This document shows, one piece after another, positions 8,401 to 15,778 of a DNA stretch of 55,768 nt. Positions within the stretch are counted from its first letter, which is position 1. Every line of letters starts with the position of its first letter. The stretch is from contig PLKM01000016.1 in NCBI GenBank assembly GCA_003141095.1, positions 1 to 55,768 of the forward strand, read 5' to 3'. The position numbers and the translations under genes were made by a program. The stretch is from Acidimicrobiaceae bacterium (GTDB lineage: Bacteria; Actinomycetota; Acidimicrobiia; Acidimicrobiales; RAAP-2). Below the pieces are notes generated by a model. That model did no database searches and was not told where the DNA came from. It saw only the letters and a list, made by a program, of their open reading frames with translations.

Positions 8401-9093
8401 TTATGATTCGAGGGAAAGTCCCAACTTGGCGAGGTACCCAACTCCCATCACCGCCGCCTCGCACCCCACTTCTTCAAGTGCGGCAACGTCGCGGTCGTCT
8501 CGAACCCCGCCCGCGGCGACGATGGCGAGCCCGCTCGAACAGACCCGCTCGTAGAGGGCGAGGTCGGGTCCCTTCATGGTTCCGTCGCGTTCGATCGCGG
8601 TGACGTGAAGACGGGTGACCCCCGCGTCCACACAACGCGCCAGCGCCTCGTCTACCCCGAGGCCGGTCGACGACAACCATCCGCGTACCGAGAGCTGGCC
8701 GTCTCGAACATCGAACGCCACGACGAGTTGCTCGTCCAAGGCCTCCACGTAGTTCGCCAACGCGGAAGGTTCCGCCCACACGGCCGTGCCGACGATCACC
8801 CGTGACGCCCCCGCGCCGAGCGCGAGTCGGGCGCTTTCGATGGTGCGAATGCCACCCGAGACCTGGAGGGGGATCGAACCCGCGAGATCCACGCAACGGC
8901 GAACCACTTCGCTGCGCAGCGCACCATCGCGGGCGCCTTCCAAGTCGACGATGTGGATGAGCTCGGGACTCGTTGCGACTATTCGCCCGATGAACTCCTC
9001 GATGGGTTGACGAAAGAGGACGCGGTCGTAGTCGCCCTGTTCCAGGCGGACGGCGTAGTCGCCGAGGAGGTCGAGGGCGGGGATGATTTGCAT
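8401..9093 (-). CDS. hisA: 1-(5-phosphoribosyl)-5-[(5-phosphoribosylamino)methylideneamino]imidazole-4-carboxamide isomerase
   Basis: The 230-aa (beta/alpha)8 protein has the HisA N-terminus with catalytic aspartate (MQIIPALDLLGDYAVRLEQGDYDR), the first phosphate site LQVSGGIRTIESA, the tryptophan loop FDVRDGQLSVRGW, TAIERDGTMKGPD, and the second phosphate site AAGGVRDDRDV. It carries out the Amadori step between HisI and HisF. The long in-frame extension to 9381 is rejected because it covers the divergent regulator gene and is not HisA-like. The gene is divergent from the rest of the his genes, which is unusual because hisA normally sits between hisH and hisF. A dual HisA/TrpF (PriA) role is possible but not shown. 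Confidence 0.92.
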   Translation of the reverse strand: MQIIPALDLLGDYAVRLEQGDYDRVLFRQPIEEFIGRIVATSPELIHIVDLEGARDGALRSEVVRRCVDLAGSIPLQVSGGIRTIESARLALGAGASRVIVGTAVWAEPSALANYVEALDEQLVVAFDVRDGQLSVRGWLSSTGLGVDEALARCVDAGVTRLHVTAIERDGTMKGPDLALYERVCSSGLAIVAAGGVRDDRDVAALEEVGCEAAVMGVGYLAKLGLSLES

Positions 9094-9116
9094 AGCAGCG
9101 TAGTAGCACGTTAGCA
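9093..9116. promoter_or_regulatory. Divergent hisA / his-operon control region with three TAGCA repeats
   Basis: Only 30 bp separate the hisA start codon from the regulator start. The pentamer TAGCA occurs three times in direct orientation at 9093-9097, 9104-9108 and 9112-9116. The last copy is part of TAGCAT, a -10-like box exactly 6 nt before ATG 9124. On the other strand TACTAC lies 6 nt before the hisA ATG. I infer two leaderless divergent promoters sharing one operator, possibly bound by the TrpR-family protein encoded next door. Confidence 0.45.
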
Positions 9117-9123
9117 TGAGAGC

Positions 9124-9438
9124 ATGACCAGTGGCAAGGTACAACAAGCCGAAGCACGACCCGAGACCTCTGAACGGTTCGACGAACTCGTCGAGGCCTT
9201 CGTTCGCCTTCGAGATCCAAGGATAGTGGCCGCGTTCCTGCGCGACCTGTGCACGACGACCGAGCTCGACGCCATGGGCCAGAGGCTCCAGGTGGCGCGC
9301 CTGGTCGACGAGGCCGTTCCCTATCAGGAAATATCTCGACGCACCGGCGCTTCGACCGCCACGGTCACGCGCGTCGCGCACTGGTTGCGCTACGGCGAAG
9401 GTGGATATGAGGTAGTACTGAAACGAGGTCGCAAGTGA
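9124..9438 (+). CDS. TrpR/YerC-family helix-turn-helix repressor at the head of the his operon
   Basis: The 104-aa all-helical protein matches the TrpR superfamily (YerC/YecD branch): LRDPRIVAAFLRDLCTTTELDAMGQRLQVARLVDEAVPYQEISRRTGASTATVTRVAHWL. The helix-turn-helix covers about residues 62-85. It ends with a basic tail (VVLKRGRK). Its stop overlaps the GTG start of hisG by 4 nt. TrpR-family proteins bind a small amino-acid-like ligand; YerC-type proteins act as histidine regulators in some Firmicutes. The position suggests it represses hisA and the his operon in response to histidine; this is inference. Confidence 0.87.
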   Translation: MTSGKVQQAEARPETSERFDELVEAFVRLRDPRIVAAFLRDLCTTTELDAMGQRLQVARLVDEAVPYQEISRRTGASTATVTRVAHWLRYGEGGYEVVLKRGRK

Positions 9439-10292
9439 ATCGTCGTCTAACTATGGCGCTGCCATCGAAGGGTCGCATGCGCGAGCCCTCGTGGTCGCTA
9501 CTCGAGGCGAGCGGGGTCGACCCTCAAGAGCCCGGCGAGCGCGTGCTGCAAGCGCACTGTCGAAATGCTGAGATCGACCTGCTCTTTGTCCGTGCCGATG
9601 ACGTGCCTGAGTACGTGCAGGACGGTGTGGTCGATTGCGGGATCACCGGGCTTGACCTGATCTCCGAGCGCGAGAGCGACGTGGAGATTCTTCTTCGTCT
9701 GGGCTTCGGCACCTGTTCGCTGCAGGCCGCGGTGCCCATGGAGGACAGCGCGACGAGCATCGACGATCTCGAGGGGCGACGCATCGCCACGTCGCACCCG
9801 CGCACGGCCGCGAAGATGCTGGCCGAACGAGGCATCAAGGCCGAGCTCGTGCGGGTTGCCGGTTCGGTGGAGATCTCGCCTCGCCTGGGACTCGCCGACG
9901 CGATCATCGACCTCGTGTCGACCGGTTCGACACTCCGAACGAACGGCCTTCGATCGCTCGGTGTCCTCTTCGAATCAGAGGCCGTGCTCGTCGGACGCAA
10001 GGGAGCGATCGACCACGAGGCGCGAAACACGCTGCGGATGGTGCTCGGAAGCGTTATCAACGCTCGAGCTAACCGCTACCTCCTCTGCAACGTCAAGAAG
10101 GATCGCCTCGACGACTTGTTGGCGCTCTTGCCGACTTCGGGTTCTCCCACCGTGATGGACCTCGCGACGTCGGGCGTCGTTGCGGTGCACGCCCTCGTCC
10201 CCGCGGCCGATATCTGGTCGCTCCTGCCAAAATTAAAAGCCTGCGGCGCGAGTTCCGTTCTCACGCTGCCCGTCGAGCGGATGGTGCCATGA
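9435..10292 (+). CDS. hisG: ATP phosphoribosyltransferase, long form
   Basis: The 285-aa product is a long-form HisG: MALPSKGRMREPSWSLLEASG, FVRADDVPEYVQDGVVDCGITGLDLI, the PRPP-binding loop AIIDLVSTGSTLRTNGL, and a C-terminal regulatory ACT-like domain (about residues 210-285) that binds histidine in homologues. It catalyses the first, feedback-inhibited step of histidine synthesis, and no HisZ partner is needed for the long form. GTG 9435 overlaps the stop of the regulator, and the gene's own stop overlaps hisD, so translation is coupled on both sides. Confidence 0.93.
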   Translation: MNRRLTMALPSKGRMREPSWSLLEASGVDPQEPGERVLQAHCRNAEIDLLFVRADDVPEYVQDGVVDCGITGLDLISERESDVEILLRLGFGTCSLQAAVPMEDSATSIDDLEGRRIATSHPRTAAKMLAERGIKAELVRVAGSVEISPRLGLADAIIDLVSTGSTLRTNGLRSLGVLFESEAVLVGRKGAIDHEARNTLRMVLGSVINARANRYLLCNVKKDRLDDLLALLPTSGSPTVMDLATSGVVAVHALVPAADIWSLLPKLKACGASSVLTLPVERMVP

Positions 10293-11347
10293 GTAAGCCA
10301 GTGCAGACCGACCGGAAGATTTCCATCGAAGAAGTCGTGCAGGACGTGCGCGATCGAGGTGACGCCGCCCTCGTGGAGTGGTCGCAACTCTTTGACGGAA
10401 CGACCGCCGCGAAGCCCGAGAGGGCCGTCGCGTACGGGGATATTCCAACTGCCGCGGTGCTCGCGGCGGCGGAGGCGGTTCGAACCTGGCACTCCGCCCA
10501 GCGCCCCGTTGACCTCATGCTCGAGGTCTCGCCGGGCGTCACACTCGAGCGACGTTGGTCGCCGCTTCGCTCGGTCGGCATCTACGTGCCCAAGGGCCTC
10601 GTCTCGTCGCTCATCATGGGTGCGGTTCCCGCGCATGTCGCCGGCGTCGAGCGCATTGTTGTCTGCACGCCGCCGAGCGGCGCGCCGGCCGTCGCCGCCG
10701 CAGCGGCGCTACTGGGCATCGACGAAGTGTGGGCCATCGGCGGCGCCCAGGCGATCGCCGCAATGGCGTACGGCACCGAGTCCATCGCTCCGGTGGACAA
10801 GATCTTCGGTCCGGGTGGAGGGGCGGTGAATACGGCGAAACTCTTGGTGAGTCGCGACGTCGCCATTGACCTGCCCGCCGGTCCGAGCGAGGTTGTGGTG
10901 GTCGCGGACGAGGGCTACGACGAAGTGATCATTCAACAAGAGTTGGCCGCCCAGATGGAGCACGGCCCTGATTCGCGGGCATTTGTCGTTCGCGTCGGCG
11001 ATGACCTCGACGCGGCCCTGGCCGAAGTCGAGGGCTACGCCGCCGAGCACGTGGCGTTGCTTGGCGAACGCGCGGAGTCGCTGGCGGGGCGCATCCGCAA
11101 CGCGGGTGCGGTGTTCGTTGGTCCCTATTCGCCGGTTCCCGCCGGTGACTACGCCACCGGCGCCAATCACGTGTTGCCCACTGGTGGATGGTCGAAGTCA
11201 ACCGGTGGTCTCGGTCTCGAGGCGTTCATGAAGACGGTGACGGTTCAGCGCGTGACCAAGGAAGGTCTCGAACGATTGGCCCCCGTGATCGAAGCGTTGG
11301 CCGAACTCGAGGGAATGCCCGCGCACAAGGCCACGGCCCGCCGATGA
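10289..11347 (+). CDS. hisD: Histidinol dehydrogenase, compact form
   Basis: The 352-aa protein oxidises histidinol to histidine with two NAD+. Key features are present: SVGIYVPKG, AIGGAQAIAAMAYG, DKIFGPGGGAVNTAK, zinc ligands Gln and His in AAQMEHG, the catalytic Glu-His pair in YAAEHVALL, zinc ligand Asp in GDYATGANHVLPTGG and the C-terminal zinc His in EGMPAHKATARR. It is much shorter than the usual 420-440 aa. The N-terminal arm is reduced, and the stretch from the zinc Gln to the catalytic Glu is 31 residues instead of 67 as in E. coli. All catalytic residues survive, so I read it as a functional compact enzyme. It overlaps both neighbours by 4 nt. Confidence 0.9.
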   Translation: MSKPVQTDRKISIEEVVQDVRDRGDAALVEWSQLFDGTTAAKPERAVAYGDIPTAAVLAAAEAVRTWHSAQRPVDLMLEVSPGVTLERRWSPLRSVGIYVPKGLVSSLIMGAVPAHVAGVERIVVCTPPSGAPAVAAAAALLGIDEVWAIGGAQAIAAMAYGTESIAPVDKIFGPGGGAVNTAKLLVSRDVAIDLPAGPSEVVVVADEGYDEVIIQQELAAQMEHGPDSRAFVVRVGDDLDAALAEVEGYAAEHVALLGERAESLAGRIRNAGAVFVGPYSPVPAGDYATGANHVLPTGGWSKSTGGLGLEAFMKTVTVQRVTKEGLERLAPVIEALAELEGMPAHKATARR

Positions 11348-12864
11348 ACAAGCCCGTCGCCCTTGACGCCTACCAGTGGCCCCCCTCGAACGAAGCCATC
11401 GCCGCGAAGGTGGGGCTTGATCCGCGTTCCATCATCCGATTCGACGGCAACGTTCCGCCAACGCCCCCGGCCAGTGCCCGACCAGCGGCGCTGGCGAGAG
11501 CGCTCGCGGACATCAACGAATACGACCGCGGCCGCTACGAGCCGCTTCGCCAGGCCATCGCCACGCACCACGACGTCGGACTCGATCAAGTCTCCCTTGG
11601 CGCCGGGAGTGACGAGTTCATCGTGCTGCTGGCTCGGATCTTCGCCGAAGGCGGCACCGTCGCGACGGTGCCGGCGACGTCGTATTCGATGTACCGCTAC
11701 GCCGCCTTGATGGCGGGAGCGACCGTCATAGACGATCCGACGAAAGCGGACCTCGTATTCGTATGTCGGCCCAACAACCCCACGGGTGAGCTGCCCGATA
11801 TCCCCGAGGTGCCGGGACAGTTGATCATCGACGAGGCGTACGCCCAGTACGCGGGCGTTGATGCGCTGGACCGGGTTGACGGCGGGGCCATCGTGTTGCG
11901 GACGTTTTCGAAGGCCTACGGTCTCGCCGGCGCGCGCGTGGGCTACGCCATCGCGACACCGGCGCTCTCGGCCGTCATCTCGTCGCGCCAAGCCCCGCTC
12001 TCGGTGTCGTCGCTCTCGGCGTCGCTCGCCCTCGCAGCGATCGCGACGCCGATTGACGTGTCGGGTCAGATCGCCGAGCGCGAGCGCTTGACGGCTGAGC
12101 TCAGCGCACTGGGACTCGTGCCCCTTCGCTCGTACACGAACTTCCTTTACATCCCCATGGACGATCCTCAGGACATCGTCGACCGATTGATGCCGTACGG
12201 GGTGATGGTTCGTGCGTTCACGGGCGGGCTTCGCATCAGCGTGCGTGACGAGCTCGATGACAATGTGCTGCTCGACGCGCTGCGAGCTGAGCTGCTCGGC
12301 GAGGTCATGCCGGCCCCGGCACTTCGCCACCGTCGCGCCACCGCCGAGACCCTCCTCTCGGTTCGACTGCGGGTTCCCGGCGAGGGGCGCGTCTACGTCA
12401 ACACCGGCGAAGGCTTCTACGACCACATGCTCCAGCAGCTGGCGTTCCACGGGGGTATGGACCTGCGCCTCGAGGGCGTCGGCGATCTGGAGACGGGCGA
12501 TCACCACACCGTAGAAGACATGATGCGCACATTCGGCGAGGCCCTCGACATGGCGCTCGGCGATCGTCGAGGTCTCACGCGCTACGGCGAGGCGCGGGTG
12601 CCAATGGACGAGGCGATCGCGCACGCGGTGGTTGACCTGTCGGGGCGCGCGACGGCGAATATATCCATCTCGCCGGATCCGGGAATGGCCGCGCACGCGT
12701 TCGAATCCCTCGCCCAGACGGCGCGAATCACGTTGCACGTCACCGCATCGGGCGACAACGCCCACCACGTCGCCGAAGCGGCGTTTAAGGCGGTTGGACG
12801 CGCCCTCGCCCAGGCGATGACCCGCGACGGCACGCTCGTGCGTTCGACCAAGGGCTCGCTGTGA
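11344..12864 (+). CDS. hisCB: Fused histidinol-phosphate aminotransferase / imidazoleglycerol-phosphate dehydratase (HisC-HisB)
   Basis: One uninterrupted frame of 506 codons encodes two enzymes. Residues 1 to about 320 are HisC: FDGNVPPTP, LGAGSDEF, PNNPTGE, IIDEAYAQY and the PLP lysine K190 in TFSKAYGLAGARVGY. Residues about 323-506 are HisB dehydratase: GEGFYDHMLQQLAFHGG, TGDHHTVEDMMRTFGEAL, VPMDEAIAHAVVDLSGR, DNAHHVAEAAFKAVGRAL and the terminal STKGSL. No phosphatase domain is present. ATG 11344 overlaps the hisD stop; an in-frame extension to 11188 lies inside hisD and is rejected. The two genes are normally separate neighbours in this order, so the fusion probably arose by loss of the intervening stop. 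The enzymes catalyse successive pathway steps. Confidence 0.93.
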   Translation: MNKPVALDAYQWPPSNEAIAAKVGLDPRSIIRFDGNVPPTPPASARPAALARALADINEYDRGRYEPLRQAIATHHDVGLDQVSLGAGSDEFIVLLARIFAEGGTVATVPATSYSMYRYAALMAGATVIDDPTKADLVFVCRPNNPTGELPDIPEVPGQLIIDEAYAQYAGVDALDRVDGGAIVLRTFSKAYGLAGARVGYAIATPALSAVISSRQAPLSVSSLSASLALAAIATPIDVSGQIAERERLTAELSALGLVPLRSYTNFLYIPMDDPQDIVDRLMPYGVMVRAFTGGLRISVRDELDDNVLLDALRAELLGEVMPAPALRHRRATAETLLSVRLRVPGEGRVYVNTGEGFYDHMLQQLAFHGGMDLRLEGVGDLETGDHHTVEDMMRTFGEALDMALGDRRGLTRYGEARVPMDEAIAHAVVDLSGRATANISISPDPGMAAHAFESLAQTARITLHVTASGDNAHHVAEAAFKAVGRALAQAMTRDGTLVRSTKGSL

Positions 12865-13415
12865 GCGACGTCATTGTTGTCGACTACGGCGCGGGCAACA
12901 CCCGCTCGGTGCGCGCAGCGCTGACCCACCTGGGAAAGACCAGCGAAGTGAGCTCTGATCCCGGCAAGATCGTCGCGGCGCCCTACGTCGTGCTGCCCGG
13001 GGTGGGCTCGGCGAGGAGCGCCATGGCGCACCTCAATGCGACGAGCGCCGCCGCCGCCATTCGCGACCGCTTCGACGCCGGTGGCCCGACCTTGGGAATC
13101 TGCCTCGGGATGCAGTTGGCCCTGGAAATGAGCGAAGAGGACGGAGGCGTCGAGGGGCTCGGTCTCCTGTCCGGTGAAGTGGTCCGTCTCAGCGCGGAAC
13201 GAGTCCCGCGACTCGGCTGGGCCATGGTTGAACCATGGGGCGAGGCGTACTACTTCGCCCACTCGTTCGCTGCTCAGTCCAGTGACTCGATTGCGACGTC
13301 GGACGGCATCACGGTCGCGGTGCAACGCGGATCGTTTCTCGGGGTTCAGTTCCACCCCGAGAAAAGCAGCGGCGCCGGGCTCGACTTCTTGGGAAAATGC
13401 CTCTCCCGCGCCTGA
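12861..13415 (+). CDS. hisH: Imidazole glycerol phosphate synthase, glutaminase subunit
   Basis: The 184-aa class I glutamine amidotransferase has VVDYGAGNTRSV at the N-terminus, the nucleophile C81 in LGICLGMQLA, and the His-Glu pair in VQFHPEKSSGAGL. It supplies ammonia to HisF. It is slightly shorter than the usual 200 aa, mostly in the loop after the nucleophile. The GTG start overlaps the hisCB stop by 4 nt and the 3' end overlaps hisF by 19 nt. Confidence 0.92.
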   Translation: MSDVIVVDYGAGNTRSVRAALTHLGKTSEVSSDPGKIVAAPYVVLPGVGSARSAMAHLNATSAAAAIRDRFDAGGPTLGICLGMQLALEMSEEDGGVEGLGLLSGEVVRLSAERVPRLGWAMVEPWGEAYYFAHSFAAQSSDSIATSDGITVAVQRGSFLGVQFHPEKSSGAGLDFLGKCLSRA

Positions 13416-14149
13416 TCCCCTGCCTCGACGTGGCGAACGGCCGAGTGGTGAAGGGCGTGAGCTTCGTGGGACTTCGTGACGTGGGCGACCCCGTCGAGCT
13501 CGCGACGTTCTACAGCGACGGCGGCGCTGATGAGCTGGTGTTCCTTGACATCAAGGCGACGCCTGACGACACCACCACCATGACCTCGGTGGTCGCCCAG
13601 GTCGCCAACGTCCTGGAGATCCCCTTCACCGTGGGCGGGGGGGTCCGCAGCGTCGCCGACGCCTCGCGAATCATCGAGTCGGGAGCCGACCGGGTATCGC
13701 TGAACTCCGCCGCGCTGGCGAATCCCTGGTTGATCACGGCCATCGCCGACCGGTACGGCAGCCAGGCCGTGGTGGTGGCGATTGACGCGGGTGACGGAGT
13801 TGTCCACACGCACGGAGGACGGGTCGCCACGACAACACCGACCCTGGCGTGGGCCATCGAGGCCTGTGAACGTGGCGCGGGTGAGATTCTGCTCACCTCC
13901 ATCCGTCAAGACGGTCAGCGCACGGGATTTGATCTGGAACTGACGACGACAGTTCGAAACGCCGTCACCATTCCGGTTATCGCCTCGGGTGGCGCAGGGT
14001 GCGCCCAGCACGTCGCTGAGGCTCTTCGCGTGACTGACGCGGCGCTGATCGCGTCCATCGTGCACGAGAATCCCTCGGGGCTGCCGGGCCTGCGTCGAGA
14101 GATCGAAAGCTTCGGCATTCAACTACGACCAATTAAGGAGCGTCCGTGA
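13397..14149 (+). CDS. hisF: Imidazole glycerol phosphate synthase, cyclase subunit
   Basis: The 250-aa barrel has the HisF hallmarks: LIPCLDVANGRVVKG (catalytic Asp), VFLDIKATPDD, IPFTVGGGVRSV (phosphate site), VVAIDAGDG (second catalytic Asp), ILLTSIRQDGQRTGFD and VIASGGAG. It cyclises PRFAR with ammonia from HisH to give imidazole glycerol phosphate and AICAR. The start lies 19 nt inside hisH and the end overlaps hisIE by 4 nt. Confidence 0.94.
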   Translation: MPLPRLIPCLDVANGRVVKGVSFVGLRDVGDPVELATFYSDGGADELVFLDIKATPDDTTTMTSVVAQVANVLEIPFTVGGGVRSVADASRIIESGADRVSLNSAALANPWLITAIADRYGSQAVVVAIDAGDGVVHTHGGRVATTTPTLAWAIEACERGAGEILLTSIRQDGQRTGFDLELTTTVRNAVTIPVIASGGAGCAQHVAEALRVTDAALIASIVHENPSGLPGLRREIESFGIQLRPIKERP

Positions 14150-14691
14150 GCGAAGAACTTCGTGCCGCGATAATCCAGGACGATGCGACCGGCCGCGTCC
14201 TGATGCTGGGCTGGATGGACGAGGAGGCGCTCAGCCTCACGCGCTCCACTGGTTTCGTGCACTTCTTCTCGAGGTCCCGACAGAAGCTTTGGCGCAAGGG
14301 CGAGAGCTCGGGGAACACCCTTCGCGTCGTTGAAGTGCTGCTCGACTGCGATGAGGATGCGGTGCTCGTCCGGGCCAACGCCGATGGACCAACGTGTCAC
14401 GACGGCTCGACCTCGTGCTTCACCCCGTGGCTCTGGCGCAGAATTCTCCAGCGACAAGAGCAGGGTAACGACACCTCCTACGTCGCGAAGATGCTTCGCG
14501 AAGGAACGCCGCTCATTTCAAGGAAGGTCGGCGAAGAGGCGGTCGAAGTGGTGGTCGCGGCGCTCGCCGAAGACGACGAGCGAGTCGTGAGTGAAGCCGC
14601 GGACCTCTGGTTTCACACGCTGCTGTTGCTTCGAAGCCGTGGGTTGGACCCCGCCGCGGTGGAAGACGAACTGCGCCGCCGGGACCGTTGA
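14146..14691 (+). CDS. hisIE: Bifunctional phosphoribosyl-AMP cyclohydrolase / phosphoribosyl-ATP pyrophosphatase
   Basis: Residues 1 to about 100 are HisI: VLMLGWMDEEALSLT, FFSRSRQKLWRKGESSGNTL, DCDEDAVLVRANADGPTCH with metal-binding Asp/Cys residues, and a further Cys in GSTSCF. Residues about 102-181 are HisE: YVAKMLREGTPLISRKVGEEAVEVVVAAL and EAADLWFHTLLLLRSRG. The fusion is common in proteobacteria but less usual in actinobacteria, where hisI and hisE are mostly apart. GTG 14146 has a strong AAGGAG (14135-14140) and overlaps the hisF stop. It is the last his gene here; no histidinol-phosphate phosphatase is recognisable in the window. Confidence 0.93.
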   Translation: MSEELRAAIIQDDATGRVLMLGWMDEEALSLTRSTGFVHFFSRSRQKLWRKGESSGNTLRVVEVLLDCDEDAVLVRANADGPTCHDGSTSCFTPWLWRRILQRQEQGNDTSYVAKMLREGTPLISRKVGEEAVEVVVAALAEDDERVVSEAADLWFHTLLLLRSRGLDPAAVEDELRRRDR

Positions 14692-14709
14692 GACCAACCT
14701 CTGAGCGCG

Positions 14710-14776
14710 TACAGTGCACCGTAGAGGGTGGCGTGACGGTCGCTAGGTTCGAGTCCACCGTGAGGGGTTTTTAGAA
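14710..14776 (+). promoter_or_regulatory. Candidate promoter and leader for the ExxE membrane-protein gene
   Basis: TACAGT (14710-14715) could be a -10 box. The following leader of about 55 nt can form a weak stem (GGTGG 14727-14731 with CCACC 14755-14759) and ends in GAGGGG followed by a T run just before ATG 14777. It could be the his-operon terminator, a translation leader or a regulatory RNA; I do not recognise a known riboswitch in it. Confidence 0.3.
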
Positions 14777-15535
14777 ATGTTCGCGACATCGGTCTCTTCG
14801 GGCGCCCTCGTACTGGTCGTTGCGGTTTTTCTGGCGTCGGCCGTTGAAATGGTCGAAGCGCTCACCATCGTGTTGGCCGTGGGTCACACCCGGGGATGGC
14901 GCTCTGCCCTTGAGGGCGTCGGTGCTGGCTTGGCGACGCTCGCGGTCCTGGTGGCCGCCCTCGGACCAGCGATCGTCAAAGTGCCCATCGATGTCCTGCA
15001 CCTCGTCATCGGGGGAATTCTCCTGATCTTCGGGATGCAGTGGCTGCGCAAGGCCGTGCTGCGCTCGAGCGGACTGAAGGCGATGCACGACGAAGATGCC
15101 ATCTATCAAGAGACCGTCAACGGACTTTCGATAGCAGGTCCGAGACAGCAGCGAGACCGGATCTCCTTCGTCGTGGCTTTCAAGGGTGTCTTTCTCGAAG
15201 GACTCGAGGTCGTCATTCTGGTCATCACGCTCGGCACGTCGGCCCATCGCCTCGGCCTCGCCTCGGTGGCGGCGTTGAGCGCGGTGGTGATCGTCGGAAT
15301 TGCTGGGGCGGTCGTAGCGAAGCAGCTCTCGAAGGTTCCGGAGAACGCGATGAAGATGAGTGTGGGAATCCTGCTCGTCAGCTATGGGACTTTTTGGACC
15401 GGCGAGGGACTCAAGGTGAAATGGCCGGGGGCGGACGCCACGCTGCTGGGCTTTGTCGCCTTGTACGCGCTGGCGACGTGGACCCTGGTGCTGATGATGC
15501 GCCGCGAGGTCGGCGACGTCACGACGGTGGCGTGA
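14777..15535 (+). CDS. COG4280-like integral membrane protein with two ExxE helices
   Basis: The 252-aa protein is strongly hydrophobic, with six or seven predicted helices. It shows an internal repeat. Helix 1 carries E24 and E27 (FLASAVEMVEALTIVLAVG) and a helix after the central loop carries E141 and E144 (FLEGLEVVILVITLG). Each is followed by a turn and another long helix. Paired glutamates in membrane helices are typical of cation exporters and iron permeases (FTR1, GDT1/MntP style), so metal transport is a reasonable guess but not demonstrated. A polar loop (about 96-128) separates the halves. It overlaps the next small gene by TGATG. Confidence 0.72.
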   Translation: MFATSVSSGALVLVVAVFLASAVEMVEALTIVLAVGHTRGWRSALEGVGAGLATLAVLVAALGPAIVKVPIDVLHLVIGGILLIFGMQWLRKAVLRSSGLKAMHDEDAIYQETVNGLSIAGPRQQRDRISFVVAFKGVFLEGLEVVILVITLGTSAHRLGLASVAALSAVVIVGIAGAVVAKQLSKVPENAMKMSVGILLVSYGTFWTGEGLKVKWPGADATLLGFVALYALATWTLVLMMRREVGDVTTVA

Positions 15536-15777
15536 TGAGCCGGGCCAAACCTTCCTGGGCAGTTCGCGTCGTGAAAGGGTTCGCAATATTCTGGTGGGAC
15601 TTTCTGGTGGGCGACACGCCAGAACTGTTCGTGGCGGCCCTCGTCATCATCGCGGTTGTGGCGTTGCTGCGGATTGTTCTCCAGCGCAATGCCCTGGCAG
15701 CGATTGCTCTTCCGGTCTTGTCGATCGTCGCACTGGGCGTTTCCGTTCGCCGCGCTCGTGGAGCGGCGCGAAAGTAG
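15535..15777 (+). CDS. Small membrane protein coupled to the ExxE membrane protein
   Basis: This 80-aa product starts at the ATG within the TGATG overlap. It has a short basic N-terminus (MSRAKPSWAVRVVKGFAIFWWDFLVGDTPELF) and then two closely spaced hydrophobic segments (about 31-48 and 52-70), ending in a basic tail (RRARGAARK). A longer frame to 15040 is a shadow of the upstream gene. The coupling suggests it is a partner or accessory subunit of the upstream membrane protein. It converges on the dioxygenase gene with 1 bp between the stops. Confidence 0.72.
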   Translation: MSRAKPSWAVRVVKGFAIFWWDFLVGDTPELFVAALVIIAVVALLRIVLQRNALAAIALPVLSIVALGVSVRRARGAARK

Positions 15778-15778
15778 T

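Noticed and set aside
11188-11343. N-terminal extension of the HisC-HisB protein
   Set aside because: It lies inside hisD in another frame; ATG 11344 overlaps the hisD stop and starts the HisC-like sequence.
14727-14775. tRNA-like GGTTCGAGTCC in the gap after hisIE
   Set aside because: The T-loop-like heptamer is present, but the stem around it does not pair, and no acceptor, D or anticodon arm can be built.
15040-15534. Longer version of the 80-aa membrane protein
   Set aside because: The extra part is a basic, Arg/Gly-rich shadow of the ExxE gene. The real start is the ATG in the TGATG overlap.
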